Shown here one piece after another: positions 41,262 to 64,000 of a DNA stretch of 64,000 nt. Origin of the DNA: Syngnathus acus. Lineage: Eukaryota > Chordata > Actinopteri > Syngnathiformes > Syngnathidae. The notes beneath the pieces were generated by a model that saw nothing but the letters and a program-made list of their open reading frames with translations, was not told the DNA's origin and searched no databases. Location: the NCBI RefSeq assembly GCF_901709675.1, contig NC_051108.1, forward strand, positions 3,568,631 to 3,632,630, read 5' to 3'. The position numbers and the translations under genes are program-made. Numbering within the stretch: position 1 is the first letter of the stretch; the number at the start of each line of letters is the position of its first letter.

Positions 41262-44163
41262 ATTTTCATCACGAACAAATACAAACAGTAAGTATGAGCC
41301 TCTATTTTCAGCTCCAAATTAAATGTAACAAATAATGTTGGTGTTTAAAACACTTGGAGGTCTTTCACAAGTGTGCAGGAGATATAAATGCTACATGCTG
41401 GTTGTCACATCAGACGACACATCTCCTCAGTTTTTCTGCCTTTCCCTTATGCTGTGCACAAACTCACGGCTGACGACGAGGCGCTCTAAAGTGTCCATGC
41501 CAGCCCAAAGCCTGTCAAGTCAGACTTAATTATGATAGTAATGATAACAAAATTAATAATAAAAGTAATCAATAATGATAATAAGCTGAATTGCGTGACC
41601 AGGCACTGTTTTAGCCACGCCCAAAAACAAAAATTGAAATGGTGTAAATACTGTGTACAGTACTACTCCGACATACCACATAGTTTTGTCTTTTCAGATT
41701 TCTACCAATTATCTTAACATTTTTAATATAGTTAGAAAACAAATCTCTGATTTGACTTTATAGGGTCTTTAATTTCTTTTAAGCTACACTGTATTTTCCC
41801 AGGAAATTTCAATCTAGAGAACATCAGGGGCATTTACTTAAATGTAGATATACCACTATAAAACTAAAGATTGTTTACAGTAAATTGGACATATTGCCAC
41901 TCTCCTCAGGCAGTGTGGTGTTTCATCCCAGCCAAAGAAGAAGCTAAAGTGGAGACAAGAAACTTCCCTATTAGCCAGTGGTGATTGGAACACATGGCAA
42001 TAATATAAACACATATTGCTGGACAGGACCCAAAACTGCAGTCCATTTACTGATGTATAGCTCTGAATTAGTGTTTGTCTTGTCACTGTGATTGTACTTT
42101 TTGTGTTGACATAATCGAGCATAGCTAAATAAGGAACCTGAAGCCTACTGATTTTTACTCAAGCATGCGCGTGTGTGTGCGCTTAAGTGTTTTTATTTTG
42201 TTGTTTTTTTAGAAGGGTCAAGTAAGTGACAGAGGGTTGTGTGAAGAGGAGGCAGATGCGTTAGTAAGCTTTAATTCGATAGAGATAAAGGAAAGAAGAA
42301 AGTACAATCAAAGAAGGCCGACTGGTAAAAAGATGAGATGAAATGACTAAGTTTTAGCACCGTGTGCTTTGTGTTTATTTATTTTTTGCTTTGCTATTCT
42401 TTTGTTGCGTGAGTTAATATGTATATTCGAGTGGTCGCGTCCTGCTGAGACAGATCTGGAACGGGACGTTTGCTGCTGCTGTGTTTAGGCGATGTGAATA
42501 ACTCCACGGGTGCTCGTATTCTAGCGGCTCGGCTGACTGTCCAGGTACTGAATTGAGAAACGACAGTGGCGTGTGTTTGAGAAAGAGGTTGAATATATAT
42601 TCAAGTGGTTTTTATGCAAGAGCAAAGTGAAAGGAGACATGAACCCAATAACCACTGCCTTAAAGACAGATGAAGTGTTTTTTTAGAAAAAACACATCTG
42701 TCATTTTTCCCACTTTAAGGATCAAATCCTATTGAAACTTTATTTCCATTCATTCAATTGAAACCTTACTACTCAGCTTTCTCTCTGCCTATGGACAGAA
42801 TGTTTCTTATTCCATTCAGCAGTCCAAAATGGCTCCTCACACTTTGCTACTTGACTGCCTTTTTCATTTCAAGCTGGCTGAACAAAGCAGTGGATTTGTG
42901 GGAATGATTCAGTTCACTGTGGATTTTAAGCTACCAAAACAATATCGGAGGAGCACAACGCCTGGCTGCGTGTGCAAACACTGAACCAAAGAATCAAGCT
43001 TGTGTCCATTCAGTAATTTAAAGCTGCAGTCATGTAAATCTCCAATACCGACTGACTGATTATTTTCAGCTCTTAGATTGTATCCTCTTCACAGAGGCCA
43101 TTTGCACATTGGCATGTCTGATAGTCCTGTTCCATGGCCCAGATTTGTGACTCACCGGAATTGCTATAACACCTGAAATAGAACAGGGCCATGGTTATTA
43201 ATGTTATCTTTCACACGCTATGAGATGGGCAAATGGCCTCTGTGAAGACCGCCTCGCAACACTGACAGGGTGGATGCATCCTTACTTGAAACTGTAAATG
43301 CCATCAGTGCTGAACATGTGTGTGCGATGTGTTTGATCCGCAATAAATTCTGTTTATCGTCAAACTGGATACAGTGTGTCCTGTATTTTATTAGGAAATT
43401 AAAAAAAGCGTTTAACTGGGAAATTTTCAGAATTCTAGAATTGTCTTAAGAAATAATGATATTTATCCTGCTTCACTTTCAAACATTCTTTTACATTGCT
43501 GTCGTCATTATTATGGATGAGCTATTCTCACGTTTCCCATGAACTTACCCCAGAGGTCATGACTGTGTGCGACAAAGACAAGAGCCCTTAAACATCTCAT
43601 TGTTGCCATCTGTTGTCTACGACCATCCCGACTGCCATAAATAACCTATCACCCTTTTGAACTCGGTCTAGGTATGACCCTGGATGCGCCCGCTTAATGT
43701 GCGTTTTACATCCCAGAGGTCAAAGTGAGTTTAACCTGCCTTTCTAGGTGTCAGCAAATCAGGTATGATGTGATAATAATGTAAGTAAATAACATTGTTT
43801 TTGACTGTGGTTCTCCCTGACAGATGGGGTTTCAGATGTTGGTAAGTCTTGCATTGCTTCAATTTACAGCTTGTCACAAATGGTAACCTTCGTGTCCCAC
43901 TTGACTGGGTCCTGACCTATACTTTGCTCACTGGCGAAATCTAACCCCCAAACTATATGTGATTTAATTGGAAGGTGCATAAAATCAAAGTGGAAAAGGA
44001 GAAAGTCAAACATTTTTGTTGTAGTGATACACACAGCATTGATCATATTTTTGTATCATTTATTTAGTAAACAATGTACATGAGAATTTGAACAATATGA
44101 TGAGTTTAAACATTTAAATAAAATGTAACATTTTGTCTTCACTTTGACATGCAAGTAATGTCT
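41262..44163 (+). other. dtnb 3'UTR and dtnb-hsp70 tail-to-tail interval
   Basis: AT-rich sequence after the dtnb stop. AATAAA at 43342, followed by GT-rich sequence, is the best dtnb polyadenylation signal and would give a 2.1-kb 3'UTR. Two very small exon-like blocks with GTAAGT donors (42213-42221 and 43824-43841) may be alternative dtnb exons. A large imperfect palindrome covers 43087-43247. The last few hundred bases also hold the hsp70 3'UTR on the other strand. No other gene is seen. Confidence 0.45.
43087..43247. repeat. 161-bp interrupted palindrome
   Basis: The outer arms are an exact 19-bp inverted repeat: CTTCACAGAGGCCATTTGC at 43087-43105 and GCAAATGGCCTCTGTGAAG at 43229-43247. 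A nested 9-bp inverted repeat, CCATGGCCC at 43132-43140 and GGGCCATGG at 43186-43194, lies inside. It is within the probable dtnb 3'UTR, just upstream of its polyadenylation signal, so it could form a hairpin in the mRNA or be a MITE remnant. Confidence 0.85.
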
Positions 44164-46083
44164 TTAGTCAACCTCTTCAATGGTGGGCCCCTGGGCACCG
44201 GTTTGGGCCTGCCCCCCACAGCCTCCTGCAGGCCCCGCCCCCTGGTACAACTTGCTGATGATTGGCTGACACACTCGTTCCAACTCCTTTTGCTTATGCT
44301 GGAACTCGTCTTTCTCTGCCAGTTGATTGCTGTCCAGCCAGTTGAGGGTCTGCTCGCACTTGTCCATCACCGTCTTCTTGTCCTCCTCGCTCAACTTGGC
44401 TGCCAGTTTCTCATCCTGCAGGCTGCTCTTCATGTTTAAGGCGTATGACTCCAGACCATTCTTGGCCGCGATCTTGTCCCGTTGCAGGTCATCCTCAGCT
44501 TTGTACTTTTGGGCGTCGTCAACCATCTTTTCAATCTCCTCTTTGCTGAGACGGCCTTTGTCATTCGTGATGGTGATCTTGTTCTGCTTGCCGGTGCTTT
44601 TGTCCACCGCCGACACGTTCAAGATGCCGTTGGCGTCCACGTCGAAGGTCACCTCGATCTGCGGCACGCCTCGCGGAGCCGGCGGGATACCGCTCAGATC
44701 AAACCTTCCCAGCAGGTTGTTGTCCTTGGTCATGGCTCTCTCACCCTCAAAGACCTGAATGAGGACACCCGGCTGGTTGTCGGCGTAGGTGCTGAAGATC
44801 TGCGTCTGCTTGGTGGGGATGGTGGTGTTGCGTTTGATCAGCGGCGTCATGACTCCTCCAGCAGTCTCAATGCCCAGCGACAGAGGCGCCACATCCAGCA
44901 GCAGCAGGTCCTGGACGTTGCCCGAGGTGTCCCCTGTGAGGATGGCGGCTTGTACAGCAGCACCGTAAGCCACCGCTTCATCGGGGTTAATGCTCTTGTT
45001 AAGTTCCTTGCCGTTGAACAAGTCTTGCAAGAGCTTCTGGATTCTGGGGATTCGCGTGGAGCCACCAACGAGGACCACATCGTGAATCTGGCCCTTGTCC
45101 ATCTTAGCATCTCTCAGGGCTTTCTCCACGGGCTCTATAGTTCCCCTGAACAGGTCAGAGCACAGCTCCTCAAAGCGTGCCCTGGTGATGGATGTGTAGA
45201 AATCAACGCCCTCAAAGAGGGAGTCGATCTCGATGTTCGCCTGGGAGCTGGAGGACAGTGTCCTCTTTGCCCTCTCGCATGCTGTGCGCAGCCTCCGCAA
45301 GGCCCTTTTGTTCTGGCTGATGTCCTTTTTGTGCTTCCTCTTGAACTCGGCCACAAAATGCTCCACCATGCGGTTGTCAAAGTCCTCTCCGCCCAGGTGC
45401 GTGTCTCCGGCGGTGGCTTTGACCTCAAAGATGCCACCCTCGATGGTCAGGATGGACACATCGAAGGTGCCGCCGCCCAGGTCAAAGATGAGGACATTGC
45501 GCTCTGCCGACTGGCCTTTGTCCAGACCGTAGGCGATGGCGGCCGCCGTGGGCTCGTTGATGATCCTCAGGATGTTCAGTCCGGCGATGACGCCCGCGTC
45601 TTTGGTGGCTTGCCGCTGAGAGTCGTTAAAGTAGGCAGGGACCGTTACCACGGCGTTGGACACTTGCTGGCCCAGGTAGGCTTCGGCAATCTCCTTCATT
45701 TTAACCAGCACCATGGAGGAGATCTCCTCTGGGTTGAAGGCCTTTTCCTCCCCTTTGTACTGCACCATGATCTTGGGCTTCCCTCCATCAGAGACTACCT
45801 TGAAGGGCCAGTATTTCCTGTCTGCTTCTACAACCGGATCATCAAACTTCCTTCCGATCAGTCGCTTGGCGTCAAACACCGTGTTGTTGGGGTTCAACGC
45901 CACCTGGTTTTTGGCGGCGTCACCGATGAGCCTCTCGGTGTCGGTGAACGCCACGTAGCTAGGTGTGGTCCTGTTGCCCTGGTCGTTGGCGATGATCTCC
46001 ACTTTGCCATGCTGGAAAACACCCACGCAGGAGTACGTGGTGCCCAGGTCGATGCCTATCGCAATGCCTTTTGCTGAGACCAT
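44164..46083 (-). CDS. hsp70: Inducible-type cytosolic heat shock protein 70
   Basis: One uninterrupted 639-aa coding exon starting [18 protein letters not shown]. An in-frame ATG 14 codons upstream is rejected as the start because an acceptor (CAG at 46111-46113) places those codons across an intron. All three Hsp70 signatures are present: [34 protein letters not shown]. An N-terminal ATPase domain (about 1-385) is followed by the substrate-binding domain and lid, ending in GPTIEEVD, the cytosolic EEVD motif that binds TPR co-chaperones. The protein refolds unfolded clients with Hsp40 and nucleotide exchange factors. The short GGCGGQAQ tail and the promoter suggest the stress-inducible Hspa1 type rather than constitutive Hspa8. 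It is tail-to-tail with dtnb and divergent from dnmt3a. Confidence 0.96.
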   Translation of the reverse strand: MVSAKGIAIGIDLGTTYSCVGVFQHGKVEIIANDQGNRTTPSYVAFTDTERLIGDAAKNQVALNPNNTVFDAKRLIGRKFDDPVVEADRKYWPFKVVSDGGKPKIMVQYKGEEKAFNPEEISSMVLVKMKEIAEAYLGQQVSNAVVTVPAYFNDSQRQATKDAGVIAGLNILRIINEPTAAAIAYGLDKGQSAERNVLIFDLGGGTFDVSILTIEGGIFEVKATAGDTHLGGEDFDNRMVEHFVAEFKRKHKKDISQNKRALRRLRTACERAKRTLSSSSQANIEIDSLFEGVDFYTSITRARFEELCSDLFRGTIEPVEKALRDAKMDKGQIHDVVLVGGSTRIPRIQKLLQDLFNGKELNKSINPDEAVAYGAAVQAAILTGDTSGNVQDLLLLDVAPLSLGIETAGGVMTPLIKRNTTIPTKQTQIFSTYADNQPGVLIQVFEGERAMTKDNNLLGRFDLSGIPPAPRGVPQIEVTFDVDANGILNVSAVDKSTGKQNKITITNDKGRLSKEEIEKMVDDAQKYKAEDDLQRDKIAAKNGLESYALNMKSSLQDEKLAAKLSEEDKKTVMDKCEQTLNWLDSNQLAEKDEFQHKQKELERVCQPIISKLYQGAGPAGGCGGQAQTGAQGPTIEEVD

Positions 46084-46110
46084 TTTGTTTTGTAGGCTGT
46101 CAAGATGTTC

Positions 46111-46346
46111 CTGTGAGGAGGACATTACAGCAATACATTAAAATCATTCATCTATCCATTTTCAGTAACACTTTCATTAGAGTCTTGGTGAGCTGGAGTG
46201 ATAATAAATCATTTAAAACTATGGACAAATAAAATTATGAGCGTCCCAGCAACATAGGATGCAATCCAAATTAATGTACCAATTTCAAAAAGTTTATCGG
46301 CATAGTAAAAGTAAAGTCTTTAGGAAGAATAAAAGTGTCAACTTAC
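46111..46346 (-). other. hsp70: hsp70 5'UTR intron
   Basis: On the minus strand a GTAAGT donor (plus-strand 46346-46341) follows a short GC-balanced leader, and a TCCTCACAG acceptor (46113-46111) precedes the 5'UTR segment leading to the ATG at 46083. The intron is about 236 bp. Most fish hsp70 coding regions are intronless; a 5'UTR intron is inferred here from splice signals only. Confidence 0.6.
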
Positions 46347-46473
46347 ACTCAAAAGTGCCCTGTGGTGTCTCTGGATCTTGAAGCTCGATGGCTCTCTTGG
46401 ATCTTGGGCCTTCCCTTGTGGGTCTTCTCTTGTTGATCTCTTTGGATCTTGTGTCTTGTGCTGTGCCTCAGAT

Positions 46474-46521
46474 GCTTTTATGGTCCTCGAGCTGTCACTC
46501 TGGACGTTTCCAGACTTTTCT
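46474..46521 (-). promoter_or_regulatory. hsp70: hsp70 core promoter: heat shock element and TATA-like box
   Basis: On the minus strand GGAGAAAAGTCTGGAAACGT (about 46502-46521) has pentamer-spaced GAA-aa-GTC-tg-GAA-ac-GTC, an HSF1 site in which both inverted units read GTC in place of TTC. About 25 bp downstream is CATAAAAGC (46474-46481), a TATA-like box. The transcription start would be near 46445, about 100 bp before the 5'UTR donor. Confidence 0.6.
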
Positions 46522-47319
46522 CCATCAAGTGATATCATTGACATAGTCAACTTCCTGTTAGAGGTTTCAATTTAAAAGAAAACAATGGTGCAGTTTGAAC
46601 AATTGTAATGCAGACATAGAAATGACTCTTATTGTGAAAGGACGTGCAGACCACGACCATAGCCATTAACGTGTACTTTATTCAGAACGCTGGAATCGTG
46701 GCGATGCAACGAGAACTTCTAGATAACTCTCGACGGGAGTTTATTTTGGCGAATGACGTAATGAATTCAACTTAGATGATTATGAAATAAATATATGTAC
46801 ATTTATGTAATTTCACATGAGCCAATCCAGTTATAAAACCTATTTTGTGTTTTTATGGGAAACAATGCAGTGGAAAAAAATTGCAAACATAATGATAAAA
46901 CCATAAAAGTTCTATATATATTTTATACAGTATATTTTCTGTCAGGTATTTCCCCCACAATGCCTCTGGGTTGCGCATAAACAATGTTTACTTTAATTTT
47001 CAAATGTATTGGTATCATGTAGGACAAGTGCTAAAAAAACAGATTTTATTTTTTTACTTGTTCATGCATAGGTCAGTGCCCTGTGGAAAACTACACTTGT
47101 AGACTTTAGCCTTACATGTTTCTATTATTATAAATTATTAATTATTATTTGAATGTACTTGCCAGTCAAAAATATTTTTTAGTTTACATTGGCAGCTACG
47201 CCCTACCGTAGAGTCAAAACACAAATTGTAATAGTACAACTTGAAGACTTGTTAAAAAAAGCAGACTTTAGGACCCCGCGGAGACTATCGCCGGGCCCGG
47301 TGCTGCAGCGTATGCGCTA

Positions 47320-47455
47320 AAGACAGAGCGAGAGAGAGCGAGAGAGAGCGAGAAGGGGGGGCGGGGGGGAGCAGCAGCGGGCGGAGAAGACCTGGTTGAG
47401 CGCGAGGGAGGGAGAAAGCGAGAGAGAGAGAGGGGGAGAGAGAGAGAGAGGTCGG
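47320..47455. repeat. GA-rich homopurine tract at putative dnmt3a promoter
   Basis: An almost uninterrupted purine strand with repeated GAGAGAGCGAGAGAGAGCGA units, a G-rich core (GGGGGGGCGGGGGGG) and GAGAGAGAGAGGGGGAGAGA near 47420. Such mirror-symmetric purine tracts can bind GAGA-type factors or form triplex DNA. Confidence 0.85.
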
Positions 47456-48341
47456 GAGTGAACGCGAGGAGGGGAAAACGACGGCCGTCAGGGTCGGACG
47501 ATACGGTAAATACAAAGATTACATTTTGGGCGAGCAGCTGTTTGGGTTTCGCAAGAAACACAACCACCTAGGATAGTCATTGCATTGAAACGGTGTAGGG
47601 TTAGAGCTGTGCGCGAAGCCTGAGAGTGAACTTGGGAGTTTTTTTTTTTTAGGGGGGGTGGGGGGGGAATGTCAAATAAAATATAGAGGGGCTGCAATGT
47701 TAATATATTCCAACAGAGCGTAAACCGCCTCCTGGCGACACCGCCAGGTAACATTAAACCGGAACGCAGTTGTCCCTTTTAACCCAGCAGCAGATTAACG
47801 AAGACACATCAGCTCGCCGAACCGTCGACTCCGCGGCGGGCGGGCGAGCGAGCGAGCGAGCACACGGGGACGCGCCTCCGGGGTGAACGGGTGCGTTCGG
47901 TCCAAATGTGTGTATGTATTGTGTGTTTTATCTGACCTAACAAATCTTATCGCACACAAACAAACAAACCCATGTTTGTGACCGTCTTCAAATCCCCGCT
48001 GGGATTAAACGGTGGGTTTTTTTGACAAGTCACCATCTGAAGGCCGTGTGAGGTCGCTCCTAATATTAATTGTTATAACGCAGGAGTATGTCATGTTAAT
48101 TTAAGGACTGCATTTCCGGCATGTGCTTATAAAATAAAAGTTTATTCACGCAGCGAGTAAACACAACTTAAAGCCATCGTATTTATCTGTAAAATGCCAT
48201 AAAGCTGTTTGGTTAAGTCGTGTACAATGTATGAATGAGCTATATTGAAGTTTGTCATCGATATTGTCCTGTAGTTGTTGCCTTTGTTTTTCTTTTGCAC
48301 ATAAGACCAGAATAGTATTTTTTTTAAGCTTACTTACTATT

Positions 48342-48402
48342 GATCAGAATCAGCTTTATTGACCAAGTTTGTGCATGCCAAACAGGGAATTCGACAACAT
48401 TT
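48342..48402 (+). repeat. Teleost interspersed repeat fragment
   Basis: The segment CAGCTTTATTGACCAAGTTTG followed by CAAACAGGGAATTCGACAAC resembles a common fish interspersed repeat (usually of the form ATCTTTATTGGCCAAGTATG ... ACAAGGAATTTGACTC). Recognised from memory; the fragment is short and diverged. Confidence 0.5.
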
Positions 48403-49140
48403 AAGTGACATTTATGTTCAAAGCATCCAGTTGCAGAGAAAGCCCCTACCCAAAATATTATCTTGACCCATTTCTTTCACGGGCTACCTTGACCTATCAA
48501 CGAAACATTTTCCTCCCTTCTGGCAATAATTCATCTCCCGGGCAGGCTTGTGCTTGGACCTTTGACAGGAGTCTAATTTAAAAACCTCCTGGCAATAGTA
48601 CTGGAAGAAAAAATGTGTTACATACACATTCTTTAGGATTGTGAGGTCTGTGGGTGTGTGAACGTGCATGCTTGTGTGTGACCTACATGCACTTGGAAGG
48701 AGTTAGCCTGCAGATTGTGCTGTGAGACCCTTGGGGGTATTGTATGGTTATTGTACACCCTTTTCTGCAAAGTTTCCACCCATGTTTTTTTTGCTGGCTT
48801 GTTGCCTGACTGTCTTTACCGGATACAGTGTGAGGAGTGTACTCCACAATCCAGTTCAAGTCTTACATTAGTAGATCTTACATCCACCTCCTGACTTGCA
48901 GTACTACGGAAACTGTACTTGCAGATGTTAGCAATGACGTGATGTTGGCATCACATCAGACGTTTTATGAAGTAAGCCCAGCAACACGCCAGCACTTTGG
49001 ACTAGTGGCTAGCATATGTGCATCACAGCTGAAAGATGATGCCTTTGAATATTGGCTCAGTACTTCCTGTGAAGAGATTATACATATTCTTGCATGCTTA
49101 GTTAATTATAGACTTGTAAATGTCGATGATTGTTGATGAT

Positions 49141-49395
49141 TGTCTCTGTGTGCCCTGTGGTTGGCTGGCGACCACTCGAGGGTGTACTCTGCTTCTTGGC
49201 CAGTCAGCAAATGTAATGAAGTCAAGCTGTATCGTTGAAGCATCGCAAAATACAGGGCAAATTAAGCCACTCTTTCAATGTGATGAATGACAAGTGGCGA
49301 ACAGTTTCTAACAAATGTTTATCCGCGATGTGGTCATCGTAGGCTCCAGCTGACCCCCTAATGAGGACAAGATAGAAAATGGATGAATGGAATTG
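49141..49395 (-). repeat. Degenerate fish LINE-3'-end-like repeat
   Basis: GTGCCCTGTGGTTGGCTGGC and, farther on, AGGCTCCAGCTGACCCCCTA then AGAAAATGGATGAATGG match two parts of a very common teleost repeat consensus. The part between them is changed or replaced. Family name not assigned; recognised from memory. Confidence 0.6.
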
Positions 49396-49914
49396 GAATT
49401 TTGCAAAGGCGTCAGATCAGGTGAGGAAAAGTTCGAACGTATGTTTTTGTATACGTGAGTAGTGCAGCAACAAAATCACCCCTGAAAGTTATGTCACACT
49501 TTCACAAGATCCATTGTTGCTAGGCAGAACTGATGGAATTTAGATGTGCCACAAAACCTAATGCTAAAAAAAAAAAAGCAATTTTTATTTGGAAAATCTA
49601 AAATGACACAATATGAACGGTTGTCCCTGAACATGTCAATTTGTCGATTGTCTATTGATTATTTGCTGCATTGCTGAGTGATCATGGATTTTAGAAACAC
49701 CTACTTTGAACTCAATCAACCCAAACTTGTTTTGTTCACTCCTGTTTTGCATTTTTTTTTCTCTCTCTCTGCTTTTAGGAGAGGGGAAGGACTGAGTGAC
49801 TGACTGATAGTCGGACAGTTTAAGGAGCAGTTTGAATGACGATACACCTGCTGCATCTAAGGAACCTAGATTTTCCTCCATTTTTATTTTTAACTTTCTA
49901 AAATCGCTTTCGTC

Positions 49915-64000
<14,086 letters not shown>

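Larger units (their letters stand above)
46522..49778 (+). promoter_or_regulatory. dnmt3a: hsp70-dnmt3a divergent interval, dnmt3a promoter and 5' intron
   Basis: After an AT-rich spacer, sequence from about 47270 to 47900 turns GC- and CpG-rich: long GA/GAGA purine tracts at 47320-47450, repeated CGAG units at 47845-47860, and a possible donor (CCGGGGTGAACG) near 47880. I infer this to be the dnmt3a promoter and first non-coding exon. From 47900 the sequence is intronic, with degenerate interspersed repeats, up to the acceptor (CTTTTAG) at 49772-49778. No coding gene is seen. Confidence 0.5.

Noticed and set aside
44482-46077. 531-codon open frame on the plus strand opposite hsp70
   Set aside because: It is the antisense shadow of the conserved hsp70 coding exon, a well-known artefact of hsp70 codon usage; no independent splice, start or family signal is seen.
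46084-46125. Upstream in-frame ATG giving hsp70 14 extra residues
   Set aside because: An acceptor at 46111-46113 indicates the upstream ATG (46123-46125) is intronic; MVSAKG is the usual Hsp70 start type.
48837-49136. 99-codon open frame in the dnmt3a 5' intron
   Set aside because: No recognisable family, no promoter or splice context; it borders a degenerate repeat.

Overview
This is a teleost fish nuclear genomic window. The evidence is spliced vertebrate genes, AT-rich introns, decayed hAT and LINE-like repeats, a secreted TLR5 (a fish-type gene), and gene order matching two human blocks: NUP43-LATS1 (6q25) and RAB10-KIF3C-[ASXL2]-DTNB-DNMT3A (2p23). All exon models below were built by eye from reading frame, splice sites and remembered family similarity; no alignment was run.

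Layout. 96-1659 (+): 3' part of nup43. 2946-7487 (+): lats1, complete. 8471-9596: a non-autonomous hAT element with a second, smaller hAT-like element nested in it. 10843-15128 (-): rab10, complete. 18086-23206 (+): kif3c, head-to-head with rab10, with candidate extra 3' exons up to about 25.65 kb. 25695-27735 (-): a soluble TLR5 (tlr5s-like), in the interval where human has ASXL2. 34120-41261 (+): dtnb, complete, 19 coding exons. 44164-46083 (-): an inducible-type hsp70 with a 5'UTR intron and a heat-shock-element promoter. About 47.27-47.9 kb: GC- and GA-rich putative dnmt3a promoter. 49915-64000 (+): dnmt3a, 22 coding exons, cut by the window end about 19 codons before the expected stop.

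The genes are not one pathway: nuclear pore (Nup43), Hippo signalling (Lats1), vesicle traffic (Rab10), microtubule transport (Kif3c), flagellin sensing (Tlr5s), dystrophin-complex scaffold (Dtnb), chaperone (Hsp70) and de novo DNA methylation (Dnmt3a). Their grouping reflects ancestral synteny plus lineage changes: the fused 6q25/2p23 blocks, no asxl2, and added tlr5s and hsp70.

Most unusual items: an in-frame, spliced 77-codon open extension beyond the kif3c stop; a perfect 44-bp palindrome between rab10 and kif3c; a missing GT donor inside the lats1 UBA domain; two GC-AG introns; three NAGNAG acceptors in dtnb; and two TSD-bounded copies of one hAT-like MITE, one nested.
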